Below, piece by piece: positions 1-6,348 of a stretch of DNA of 10,776 nucleotides (its first letter is position 1; each line of letters opens with the position of its first letter). The DNA is from Candidatus Bathyarchaeota archaeon (GTDB lineage: Archaea; Thermoproteota; Bathyarchaeia; 40CM-2-53-6; RBG-13-38-9). The notes beneath the pieces are model-generated. The model worked only from the letters and a program-made list of their open reading frames with translations. It was not told where the DNA came from and made no database searches. The position numbers and the translations under genes were made by a program. The stretch spans positions 1-10,776 of the forward strand of contig DAOUZW010000024.1 of assembly GCA_030671315.1 (NCBI GenBank). Reading direction: 5' to 3'.

Positions 1-593
1 GGAGCTGGAGTAAATTCTTCAATTGATAAACGTTCAACTATTCTATCTTGCAGGCCCATCCTCATTACACCTGCCTCTGCAAGAATAATTGAATCGTACT
101 TACCATCTTCCATTTTTCTTATTCTAGTATCGACATTACCCCGTATAGGCAGAACCTTCAGATCTGGTCTAAATCTAAGTAGTTCAGCTGTTCTCCTTGG
201 GCTACTAGTGCCGACTGATGCATTTTTAGGTAGACTGGCAAGTTTCGAGTATTCCTTTGAAATAAAAACATCATTTGCAGGTGCACGTTTTGGAACTGCA
301 GCTATCGTTAATTCACTAGATTGTTCTGCTGGGACATCTTTCATACTGTGAATTGCAAAGTCGACTTCACCATTGATTACAGCTTCATCTATCTCCTTCT
401 CAAAAACGCCTTTTCCAGAAATTTTCTCTAAAGGCTCGGATTCTAATTTATCACCGGTAGTCTGAATGATCTTCTTCTGAATCTCAATTTTTTGATTATG
501 TCTTTTGAGATCTTCGACAACATATGAGGTCTGAATTAGGGAGAGTTTACTACCTCTTGTACCAACGATCAATCTCAGCTGGTTTAACCTCAA
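1..593 (-). CDS. hemC: Hydroxymethylbilane synthase (porphobilinogen deaminase), C-terminus cut by window edge
   Basis: This cytoplasmic enzyme joins four porphobilinogen units into hydroxymethylbilane, the last linear step before uroporphyrinogen III. The minus strand is open from a TTG at 593 to the left edge (197 residues). Visible motifs are GTRGSKLSL near residue 11, HSMKDVP at 82-88 with the catalytic-type Asp86, SSPRR at 130-134 and RGNVDTR at 151-157; the arginines bind the dipyrromethane cofactor and substrate in this family. About 110 residues, including the cofactor-binding cysteine, lie outside the window. The TTG start overlaps the hemL stop (TTGA arrangement), which implies translational coupling; a weak GAAGG lies just upstream. 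A second in-frame TTG seven codons later (position 572) is a possible alternative start. Identity is certain; the exact start is less so. Confidence 0.95.
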   Translation of the reverse strand, partial: MRLNQLRLIVGTRGSKLSLIQTSYVVEDLKRHNQKIEIQKKIIQTTGDKLESEPLEKISGKGVFEKEIDEAVINGEVDFAIHSMKDVPAEQSSELTIAAVPKRAPANDVFISKEYSKLASLPKNASVGTSSPRRTAELLRFRPDLKVLPIRGNVDTRIRKMEDGKYDSIILAEAGVMRMGLQDRIVERLSIEEFTPA

Positions 594-1873
594 ATAGCCT
601 TCAATGCAGCAACTGCAGCGTCTACTGTTTTACTAAGATCCTCTTTATTATGAGATGCTGTAACAAAACATGACTCAAATTGAGATGGTGGAAAGAATAC
701 TCCTCTTTTCATTAATTCTGAATGAAACTTCATGAACTTTGTATTATCACACGATCGTGCTCCATCAGAATTCATTACAGCAGTATCAGTGAAGAAAACT
801 GTAAACATCGATGCAATATTATTGATCTGCACATTCATTTCATTCTTACTAATGCACTCTCTTAGACTATTGGTCAGCTCTATAACAAATTGCTCAAGAC
901 TATTGTAGAAATTAGATTTTTTCTGTTTGAGCTCGTTTATGGTTTCAATAGCTGCAGCAACGGATATAGCGTTTCCACTGAATGTTCCTGCTTGATAGAC
1001 TTTACCTATTGGTGAGAAGTGTTCCATGATCTTTTTTTTGCCTGCAATAGCTGATATTGGAAAACCTCCACCTAGAACTTTTCCAAGAGTCACAAGATCT
1101 GGTATAACTTGATAGTATTCTTGGGCACCACCTATAGCGAGTCTGAATCCTGTTATTATTTCATCAAAAATCAGTAGTGTATTATACTGGTCTGCTATTC
1201 GTCTGAGCTCATTAAGATAACCTTTCGATGGTGGTATGACACCCATGTTTCCGATAACAGGTTCAACTATTATAGCAGCTATCTCATCACCTTCCTTTTC
1301 AAACATCTCCTGAAGTAGGGGTACACTATTGTAGGGAACTACCAATGTGTTCTTGGTAGTATCTTCAGGGATCCCTTGAGATGTTGGGATACCAAATGAT
1401 GCAGCTCCGGATCCTGCTTTAACAAGTACACTATCATGTGCACCATGATAGCATCCATCGAATTTGATTATCTTTTTTCTTCCAGTGTATCCTCGAGCAA
1501 GTCGTATGGAATGCATTGTAGCCTCTGCGCCACTATTCACTAGCCTTACCATTTCAGCACATGGAAAGGAATCTGTTATGAGTTCGGCTAGTTGCACCTC
1601 AGCTTCTGTTGGTGTTCCATAGACTGTTCCCAAATCAAGCTTTTTCTTGACCGCTTCTATTATTGGAGGGTGGCTGTGTCCAAATATTATGGCCCCATAT
1701 GCCATGCAGTAATCGATGTAGCTATTTCCATCGACATCATAATGTTTGGATCCTGTGGCTTTCTGAGTAAAGAAAGGGTAAGGCTTGAACATTCTTACTG
1801 GGCTATTAACTCCTCCCGGCATCAATTTTGATGCTTTCTCAAAGAGTGGTTGTGATCCTAATTCTGAAACCAT
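590..1873 (-). CDS. hemL: Glutamate-1-semialdehyde 2,1-aminomutase
   Basis: This PLP-dependent enzyme converts glutamate-1-semialdehyde to 5-aminolevulinate, the second step of the C5 pathway. The 427-residue product is close to the usual family length (about 426-430). Visible motifs are PGGVNSPVR at 19-27, NSGAEAT at 113-119, FDEIITGFR at 236-244, the PLP-lysine motif TLGKVLGGGFP with Lys265, and GTFSGN at 296-301. The reading frame stays open upstream to 1972, but the ATG at 1873 is clearly the start: AAGGAGG lies seven bases upstream and the family N-terminus begins here. The first 16 bases overlap the end of hemB, so the gene is probably translated in coupling with hemB. Its presence shows that 5-aminolevulinate is made from glutamyl-tRNA in this organism, although hemA is not in the window. 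Confidence 0.97.
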   Translation of the reverse strand: MVSELGSQPLFEKASKLMPGGVNSPVRMFKPYPFFTQKATGSKHYDVDGNSYIDYCMAYGAIIFGHSHPPIIEAVKKKLDLGTVYGTPTEAEVQLAELITDSFPCAEMVRLVNSGAEATMHSIRLARGYTGRKKIIKFDGCYHGAHDSVLVKAGSGAASFGIPTSQGIPEDTTKNTLVVPYNSVPLLQEMFEKEGDEIAAIIVEPVIGNMGVIPPSKGYLNELRRIADQYNTLLIFDEIITGFRLAIGGAQEYYQVIPDLVTLGKVLGGGFPISAIAGKKKIMEHFSPIGKVYQAGTFSGNAISVAAAIETINELKQKKSNFYNSLEQFVIELTNSLRECISKNEMNVQINNIASMFTVFFTDTAVMNSDGARSCDNTKFMKFHSELMKRGVFFPPSQFESCFVTASHNKEDLSKTVDAAVAALKAI

Positions 1874-2835
1874 TGTGCAGCCTCCTTTGCAAAATATGTT
1901 AGAATCATATCGGCTCCTGCACGTTTGATCGCCGTTAGAACTTCTATTGTTGCGGCCTTTTCGTTGAGCCACCCCATTTTTCCAGCAGCTTTGATCATAG
2001 AATATTCTCCACTAACACAATAGGCGGCCGTAGGCATACTGAAAGTAGTCTTTACACGATGAATTAAGTCAAGATATGCCAGTGCAGGTTTTACCATAAC
2101 AATATCGGCTCCTTCTTTTATATCAAGCTCAACTTCTCTTAGAGCCTCATTTGGGTTTGAGTAATCCATCTGGTAATTTCTCCTGTCTCCAAATGATGGG
2201 GCAGAATAAGCCGCGTCACGGAAGGGCCCATAAAAACATGATGCATGCTTTGCTGCGTACGCCATAATTGCAACATCAGAATAACCAAATTTATCCAGAC
2301 CTCCTCTTATTGCTTGAACCTGTCCATCCATCATAGCTGAAGGAGCCACAATATCAGCTCCAGATTTTGCATGACTTACTGCAGTCTTCGTCATAAGCTC
2401 TAGAGTTTTGTCATTAATTATTTTTCCATCTTCAACTACACCACAGTGTCCATGATCTGTATATTGGCAAAGACAAATATCACTAAATACTGTAATTTTA
2501 TCTCCATTAGCTTCTTTGATATTTTTGATAGCTTGTTGAACAACACCATCATCATGATAGGCAGATGAACCTAGGGCATCTTTTTTTCCAGGAATACCAA
2601 AAATAAGTACTCCTGGAATATTGAGAGATACCAATGTGTCTATTTCATTCTGCAAATTACTGATTGGTAGTCTATATTGACCTGGCATTGATTCAATAGG
2701 TTCAGGCTTAGATATTCCTTCCTTAATGAAAACCGGATAGACAAAATCCTTTACACTAAGTCTTGTTTCTCTTACCAAATCTCTTAGTTGGTTTGTTTTT
2801 CTTATTCTTCGCATTCTAACATTTGGAAAAGACAA
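1858..2835 (-). CDS. hemB: Porphobilinogen synthase (delta-aminolevulinic acid dehydratase), zinc type
   Basis: The enzyme condenses two 5-aminolevulinate molecules into porphobilinogen. Counting from the start chosen here (325 residues), the Schiff-base lysines are Lys196 in AAKHASCFYGPFRDAA and Lys249 in MVKPALAYLD. Cys121, Cys123 and Cys131 in DICLCQYTDHGHC form the three-cysteine zinc site, so this is a zinc enzyme and not the aspartate-rich magnesium type. The frame extends to a TTG at 2850 (330 residues). I prefer the TTG at 2835 because GAGG lies nine bases upstream and the product then starts SFPNVRMRRIRK, as in archaeal homologues; an ATG at 2814 has no ribosome binding site. The 3' end overlaps hemL by 16 bases. 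The gene lies about 90 bases downstream of the met8-like gene in the same direction, probably in one operon. Confidence 0.96.
   Translation of the reverse strand: MSFPNVRMRRIRKTNQLRDLVRETRLSVKDFVYPVFIKEGISKPEPIESMPGQYRLPISNLQNEIDTLVSLNIPGVLIFGIPGKKDALGSSAYHDDGVVQQAIKNIKEANGDKITVFSDICLCQYTDHGHCGVVEDGKIINDKTLELMTKTAVSHAKSGADIVAPSAMMDGQVQAIRGGLDKFGYSDVAIMAYAAKHASCFYGPFRDAAYSAPSFGDRRNYQMDYSNPNEALREVELDIKEGADIVMVKPALAYLDLIHRVKTTFSMPTAAYCVSGEYSMIKAAGKMGWLNEKAATIEVLTAIKRAGADMILTYFAKEAAQWFQN
1881..1887 (-). promoter_or_regulatory. Strong Shine-Dalgarno site of hemL
   Basis: AAGGAGG on the minus strand, seven bases before the ATG at 1873 and inside the hemB coding region. It fixes the hemL start and rules out the 33-residue upstream extension. 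It is the best ribosome binding site in the window. Confidence 0.9.
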
Positions 2836-2907
2836 TTTACTTATCCTCAACCCTTTCGTAAGTAAAAGAAATAGAAATTTTCTTAATGACTTGCCGACTT
2901 ATTATTG

Positions 2908-2914
2908 ACCTCCC
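2908..2914 (-). promoter_or_regulatory. Orphan Shine-Dalgarno-like GGGAGGT between met8 and hemB
   Basis: GGGAGGT on the minus strand matches a ribosome binding site well, but no ATG, GTG or TTG follows at a usable distance, and it is 58-73 bases from the possible hemB starts. The frame beginning at ATA (2902) runs about 22 codons and stops immediately before the hemB TTG at 2835. It may be chance, a leader element, or a remnant of a lost gene. Confidence 0.3.
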
Positions 2915-2924
2915 AAAATTTGGA

Positions 2925-3566
2925 TCAATGTTTGTTAATGATCTCTTCTGCAATCTTCTTTGCTTCCTCCAATTTATCTTCTTTAATAAATGTCGAAACC
3001 TGATTATCTTCCATTATTTCATACAATATTTTTTTTCGCTGTGAACTACTGTTAATTTTTAATCTGAGAATTTTTCTTGCATAATCCTGTAACTCGACTT
3101 GGAGAACATCTTCTTTAGTTACATATTTCTCAAGCCTTTTCCTAAGAACACTAGCCATTGCTGGGCTTTTTCCTCCAGTTGAGACGGCAATTTTCAAATT
3201 TCCAAAGTCGGTTGTTGCGGGAAAATAGAAGTCACATATGTCAGGGTGATCAACTACACAGACAGGAATCTTAGAACTCCGTGCCTGTTTGGATAGTGCT
3301 ATATTCATTTCTTCATCGTCAGTTGCTGCAATAATTATATCAAAATCAGTAAGTGTTCCTACAATCTGCGATAATGGTTCTTTTTCAATTTTTTTTAAAT
3401 TAATTTTATTTGATTTACCAAGATTTGACAAGTAATCTGTAAAATCTTTACTTGCTACAGTCACTTTTGCGCCTTCTCTTAGAAGAGCTTGAACCTTACG
3501 CTCACCTACTTCACCGCCACCTACAACAATAACTTGTTTATTGGCGACTTTCATTTCGATGAGCAT
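2925..3566 (-). CDS. Precorrin-2 dehydrogenase / siroheme synthase N-terminal-type protein (Met8/CysG-N family)
   Basis: The family oxidises precorrin-2 to sirohydrochlorin with NAD+, and some members also insert iron to give siroheme. From the ATG at 3566 (213 residues), the Rossmann nucleotide-binding loop GGGEVGERK is at 16-24 and ATDDEEMN at 81-88, the Asp83-Asp84 pair matching the catalytic aspartate region of CysG/Met8. FYFPATTDFGNLKIAVSTGG follows at 113-132, then KSPAMA, the family's conserved centre. There is no C-terminal methyltransferase domain, so this is the short archaeal form and not a full CysG. An in-frame TTG directly precedes the ATG and another ATG lies at 3554; none has a clear ribosome binding site. 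A TATA-like box about 39 bases upstream suggests a short leader. It is the first gene of the hem operon. Dehydrogenase identity is secure; ferrochelatase activity is uncertain. Confidence 0.9.
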   Translation of the reverse strand: MLIEMKVANKQVIVVGGGEVGERKVQALLREGAKVTVASKDFTDYLSNLGKSNKINLKKIEKEPLSQIVGTLTDFDIIIAATDDEEMNIALSKQARSSKIPVCVVDHPDICDFYFPATTDFGNLKIAVSTGGKSPAMASVLRKRLEKYVTKEDVLQVELQDYARKILRLKINSSSQRKKILYEIMEDNQVSTFIKEDKLEEAKKIAEEIINKH

Positions 3567-3602
3567 CAAAATCGACCGAGTAATCCAAGTTACATGAAAT
3601 GT

Positions 3603-3612
3603 GATATAAAAA
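3603..3612 (-). promoter_or_regulatory. TATA-like box of the met8-hemBLC operon
   Basis: TTTTTATATC on the minus strand, centred about 39 bases before the ATG at 3566. With the usual archaeal spacing of 25-27 bases, transcription would start about 12 bases before the ATG. The assignment rests on sequence and spacing only. Confidence 0.5.
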
Positions 3613-3613
3613 G

Positions 3614-3659
3614 TTACGAAAATTATAAAAAATAATTTTATAATTTACGATATTCGTAA
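3614..3659. promoter_or_regulatory. AT-rich nested inverted repeats upstream of the hem operon: candidate operator, possibly also the lrp terminator
   Basis: Two symmetric elements lie between the Lrp gene and met8. ATTATAAAA (3622-3630) pairs with TTTTATAAT (3636-3644) around AATAA, and the arms extend outward by five more bases with one mismatch. TTACGA (3645-3650) and TCGTAA (3654-3659) form a second palindrome with a three-base centre; a further TTACGA is at 3614-3619, 31 bases (about three helical turns) from the copy at 3645. All lie just upstream of the TATA-like box, where an activator or Lrp-type octamer could bind. On the minus strand the T-rich arm could also end lrp transcription. 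Confidence 0.45.
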
Positions 3660-3666
3660 GTCGACT

Positions 3667-4119
3667 TCATAATTTCAGTGTAGGTTCTACTCTAACGAAT
3701 CTTGTAATAACAGAAAAAGTTGCGTTTTTAACTCCTTTGAAAGATTTTATTTTATTAATCAATTTGCCAAGATGTTGAAGATCCTCTGTATGAACAATAG
3801 ATACTATATCATATTCTCCTGTACTCTGAAAGACATGCTGAGATTCATGAAGTTTAATGAGCTTGTTAAAAACATCATCAATAAACGATCCATCAACCTT
3901 GAGCATTACTACTGCTGTAACTTGGAAACCTAATTTTCTTGGATCAATTAAAGCTAGAAACCGCGTTATGACTTCATCCTTTAACAATTTCTTGATCCGA
4001 AATCTTACTGTACCTTCAGTGACTTGAAGTTGGTCTGCAATCTTAACATAGGATTTCCTAGCATCTTCTTGAAGAATTCTTAGAATCTTGATGTCCAAAC
4101 GATCAAGTTTCGTTGGCAA
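3667..4119 (-). CDS. Lrp/AsnC family transcriptional regulator
   Basis: This is a DNA-binding feast/famine-type regulator, expected to act as dimers or octamers. In the 150 residues, an N-terminal winged helix-turn-helix spans about 5-52 (LDRLDIKILRILQEDARKS, recognition helix around 34-45), followed by a RAM/AsnC ligand domain (about 66-140) with the GxxD turn at Gly101-Asp104. The siroheme decarboxylases AhbA and AhbB share this fold, and a heme cluster is where one would look for them, but their RRIGA-type motif and histidine-rich segment are absent, so a regulator is the better reading. The start is TTG at 4119: no internal ATG precedes residue 72, and the N-terminus fits the family. A TATA-like box 27 bases upstream suggests a leaderless mRNA. 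Its neighbours suggest control of the hem operon, of itself, or of the divergent gene at 4248; the ligand is unknown. Confidence 0.9.
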   Translation of the reverse strand: MPTKLDRLDIKILRILQEDARKSYVKIADQLQVTEGTVRFRIKKLLKDEVITRFLALIDPRKLGFQVTAVVMLKVDGSFIDDVFNKLIKLHESQHVFQSTGEYDIVSIVHTEDLQHLGKLINKIKSFKGVKNATFSVITRFVRVEPTLKL

Positions 4120-4142
4120 TTCTCAATACAAACCTTATTGAA

Positions 4143-4150
4143 CTATATTA
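4143..4150 (-). promoter_or_regulatory. TATA-like box of the Lrp/AsnC gene
   Basis: TAATATAG on the minus strand, centred about 27 bases before the TTG at 4119. This spacing puts the transcription start at or next to the start codon, the arrangement expected for a leaderless archaeal mRNA. Confidence 0.5.
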
Positions 4151-4155
4151 CCCGA

Positions 4156-4174
4156 AAGAAAAATGCTTTTTCTT
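4156..4174. promoter_or_regulatory. Perfect 8-bp inverted repeat between divergent promoters: candidate operator
   Basis: AAGAAAAA (4156-4163) and TTTTTCTT (4167-4174) are perfect reverse complements around TGC. The site is just upstream of the lrp TATA-like box and about 20 bases upstream of the TATA-like box of the plus-strand gene, so one bound protein could control both. An AT-rich palindrome next to an lrp gene suggests autoregulation; this is inference. Confidence 0.45.
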
Positions 4175-4189
4175 ATAACCATCTTAGTA

Positions 4190-4198
4190 GATATAAAG
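4190..4198 (+). promoter_or_regulatory. TATA-like box of the gene at 4248
   Basis: GATATAAAG centred near 4194 would place a transcription start near 4220, with a leader of about 28 bases. No Shine-Dalgarno motif precedes the ATG at 4248. Confidence 0.4.
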
Positions 4199-4247
4199 AA
4201 AGCTTAAGATTAAGAAAAGTTGGAAGAGTCTAGCCTCTGATTGTCTT

Positions 4248-5201
4248 ATGTCTGACCAAAAAAATTCACTGATAGTTGATCAAAGTAAAGCAAGAGAATT
4301 AGGTGAAAGTATCTATCACCAATACCAGAATAGATTAGGATTATTTGAGAAATACGAACCACCAGACTATAGCTTACCTAAAGGAATTATTTCTGGTTCC
4401 AAAATACATTCGCTATTTTTAACTTATGTTTTTGCCTTGGATGATACGATCAATTTTAATTCAATTTGGAGAAAAGCTAGACAAATATACGAAGAAACTC
4501 CCTGGTTCTTTGATGCAGAACAAATACTTACACGAAGTGACACGGGACTATTTGATACCCTAACAAAATTGAATGTTACTGAACCAAATGAACACATGAA
4601 ACGTTGGAGAACCTTATCAAAAATTCTTCTATACAGTTATGCTGGTGATCCAAGGAGATTAACTGAAACACCTCTCGAACTATCAAGAGTAATAAAAAAA
4701 GTAAAAAAACTCTTAGAAATAAATGATGACGGGATAATTTCTAGATATATTCAACTAATGTCTACAAGTAGATTACTCAAGATTAAGAAATCAAGAGACT
4801 TTGGAGTATATGTTGATAGGAATATTGTTCTCTTCACTATCTATTCCGGAGTTATTAAGATTCAAGATGATTCCTTTGAAGGATATCTTGATAGAGATCC
4901 CCTATCCACATTAACTAGAATAGTCTGGAATAAAGTTGTAAAATCTCTTAAAATCAAACCTTGGAATTTAGAAGACCCACTCAGTATAATTGGCGATAAA
5001 TTATGCTCAGAAATGAAATGTCTTCTATGTCCAATTTACTCAAATTGCGATAAAAAATTTAATATGAAAATTAGTAAAATTAAAATTGGAATATCTAAAA
5101 TCGTAAATATTGTTAAATTCAATTTTTGTATCTATTGTGGACGTAATTTAGAAAAGAATTCAAAATATTGTGATTATTGTGGAAACAAAATAGATCAATA
5201 A
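4248..5201 (+). CDS. HhH-GPD/endonuclease III-like protein with variant Fe-S loop and C-terminal zinc ribbon
   Basis: I do not recognise a named gene. The 317-residue protein resembles the HhH-GPD DNA glycosylase fold at low similarity: a helical N-terminal half with a GDPR segment (133-136), then YVDRNI with Asp190 where endonuclease III relatives carry the catalytic aspartate (VDTH/VDRN). A cysteine loop follows with Cys253, Cys258, Cys261 and Cys267, spaced C-X4-C-X2-C-X5-C against the usual C-X6-C-X2-C-X5-C of the endonuclease III 4Fe-4S cluster. The helix-hairpin-helix glycine hairpin and its lysine appear to be missing: the matching stretch around 157-171 reads EINDDGIISRYIQLM. After a basic linker, Cys294, Cys297, Cys308 and Cys311 form a zinc ribbon. 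It starts at ATG, has its own TATA-like box, and is more AT-rich than the hem genes by eye. Role in DNA repair or binding is inference. Confidence 0.6.
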   Translation: MSDQKNSLIVDQSKARELGESIYHQYQNRLGLFEKYEPPDYSLPKGIISGSKIHSLFLTYVFALDDTINFNSIWRKARQIYEETPWFFDAEQILTRSDTGLFDTLTKLNVTEPNEHMKRWRTLSKILLYSYAGDPRRLTETPLELSRVIKKVKKLLEINDDGIISRYIQLMSTSRLLKIKKSRDFGVYVDRNIVLFTIYSGVIKIQDDSFEGYLDRDPLSTLTRIVWNKVVKSLKIKPWNLEDPLSIIGDKLCSEMKCLLCPIYSNCDKKFNMKISKIKIGISKIVNIVKFNFCIYCGRNLEKNSKYCDYCGNKIDQ

Positions 5202-5228
5202 TTTATTCTACTTTTTTATTTGAATAAA
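5202..5228. terminator. Candidate bidirectional terminator between convergent genes
   Basis: TTTATTC (5202-5208) and GAATAAA (5222-5228) are perfect reverse complements around a 13-base loop containing TTTTTT. The element fills the 28-base gap between the stops of the plus-strand gene ending at 5201 and the minus-strand gene ending at 5230. The stem is AT-only apart from one pair, so the T-run may be the active signal, as usual in archaea. Confidence 0.5.
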
Positions 5229-5229
5229 A

Positions 5230-5922
5230 TCAATATCCTAAATGAAGTCTATCTGCTAAAAATTTTGGGACGGGCTTTTCTAATATTTTAGCGGCTGCAG
5301 AGTCTATATCATAATTTATTTTTTTAATTACGAAATTAATATTTTGTTTTTCAATTTCTAAGATACCATAACTCGCTCTTGGATCGCTATCTCTTGGCTG
5401 TCCTACACTCCCAGGATTAAACATGTATTGGGAATTTGATCTGAAATCAATTGGTATATGCGTATGTCCCAATAATAGAATATTACATTGTGCAGTTTCA
5501 ATCATACTCTTTAAAATGAAATCTGCTGTTCCAGGAAAAACATATTCATTCAAAGGTTCTCTAGGACTTCCATGATAAGCTTTAATGCAAATATCATTTT
5601 GTGTAAAACTTGAAAACGGTTGCATATCTCTCAAGTATGATAGATTTTCTGAACTAATTTCTTGTCTAGTCCATTCGACGGCCAACGCTGCATGAGATGC
5701 AAAATTAGATGTATCTCCAGTCACAACTGCAAAATCATGATTTCCAGTTATTAATAATCTAGGTTTCAGAAATCGTATTCGATTGATAACCTCGTTAGGT
5801 TGTGCACCATAACCAACAAGATCCCCTAAACAGAAAATTTCATCATAACTATCTAGATTTGAAATAACAGCTTCTAGAGCTTCAAGATTAGAATGGATAT
5901 CTGAAAGAATTACAATCTTCAA
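5230..5922 (-). CDS. Metallophosphoesterase, YfcE/MJ0936-like (Metallophos_2) phosphodiesterase
   Basis: This is a small cytoplasmic calcineurin-like phosphoesterase of 230 residues with no signal peptide or extra domain. All metal-binding motifs are present: Asp8 and His10 (DIH), Asp34 in GDLVGYG, Asn61-His62 in GNHD, His117 in YHGSP, and His153/His155 in GHTH. The NPGSVGQPRD segment at 169-178 is typical of the YfcE/MJ0936 group, whose members hydrolyse phosphodiesters; the natural substrate is rarely known. The start is TTG at 5922, with GGAG nine bases upstream and no internal ATG until residue 100. It converges with the gene at 4248 and diverges from the one at 6010. Nothing in the context points to a specific substrate. 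Confidence 0.92.
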   Translation of the reverse strand: MKIVILSDIHSNLEALEAVISNLDSYDEIFCLGDLVGYGAQPNEVINRIRFLKPRLLITGNHDFAVVTGDTSNFASHAALAVEWTRQEISSENLSYLRDMQPFSSFTQNDICIKAYHGSPREPLNEYVFPGTADFILKSMIETAQCNILLLGHTHIPIDFRSNSQYMFNPGSVGQPRDSDPRASYGILEIEKQNINFVIKKINYDIDSAAAKILEKPVPKFLADRLHLGY

Positions 5923-5931
5923 TTTATTTTA

Positions 5932-5935
5932 CTCC
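5932..5935 (-). promoter_or_regulatory. Shine-Dalgarno site of the metallophosphoesterase gene
   Basis: GGAG on the minus strand lies nine bases before the TTG at 5922 and supports this non-ATG start. Confidence 0.6.
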
Positions 5936-6009
5936 AATCTAGAAAATATCATATCCCTTAAATCAAGACCGAGTAAATAGATTAAAGCGTCTATGTTAGG
6001 TAGGTAAGA

Positions 6010-6339
6010 TTGAGTTTTCTTGAGGGGTCGCGTGAGCATAACGGAGTTACTTTTAATATCAAACTTTTGCCTTTGGATAACGCAGTGATGGCTTTCTTCT
6101 ATGAGGGCGAAATGAAACTTGGAACTTTAGCTTTTTCCATGCCCTTCACTGGAGAGGAGAGAGTGGGAAAATCATCTGTTCTCCTTGGTGGAAAATATCT
6201 CATAGCTTCCAGATCTCTTTCTGAGAGATTAGCAGCAAAATATAACAAGATGAGTCTAGTTTCATTTCATTCAAGCTTACCAGAAACAGAGGCTTTTCGA
6301 ATATATCTTAGTATATTAGAGGACAGAATACGCAATTAA
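6010..6339 (+). CDS. Proteasome assembly chaperone 4 (PAC4)-like small protein
   Basis: A 109-residue soluble protein that resembles eukaryotic PAC4/PSMG4 (about 123 residues), which pairs with PAC3 to guide assembly of the 20S proteasome alpha ring. The similarity, recalled and not computed, is collinear: a strand ending in LDNAVMAFF (22-30), LGTLAFSM (37-44), then SxxLLG (55-60), a helix SLSERLAAKYNK (69-80) matching the LAxRLAxKxNK pattern, a strand SLVSF, and a C-terminal helix ending EDRI. The start is TTG at 6010 with a weak AGGT-rich stretch just upstream; the first internal ATG is at residue 27, inside the conserved region. Its stop lies nine bases from the stop of the convergent HD gene. 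It could instead be an uncharacterised archaeal small protein with the same fold; the chaperone role is inference. Confidence 0.6.
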   Translation: MSFLEGSREHNGVTFNIKLLPLDNAVMAFFYEGEMKLGTLAFSMPFTGEERVGKSSVLLGGKYLIASRSLSERLAAKYNKMSLVSFHSSLPETEAFRIYLSILEDRIRN

Positions 6340-6348
6340 TAATGAAGA

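Noticed and set aside
1592..1831. Plus-strand open frame of 79 codons
   Set aside because: It is antisense to hemL and has no family resemblance, promoter or ribosome binding site.
1874..1972. A 33-residue N-terminal extension of hemL
   Set aside because: It lies inside hemB in another frame, does not resemble the family N-terminus, and the strong AAGGAGG fixes the start at 1873.
2836..2902. A 22-codon mini-gene behind GGGAGGT, starting at ATA
   Set aside because: ATA is not an accepted start codon and the peptide has no recognisable feature; only the site itself is reported.
3667..4119. Reading the Lrp-like protein as siroheme decarboxylase AhbA or AhbB
   Set aside because: The fold is shared and the neighbourhood is tempting, but the RRIGA-type motif and conserved histidine segment are absent and a standard GxxD RAM turn is present.
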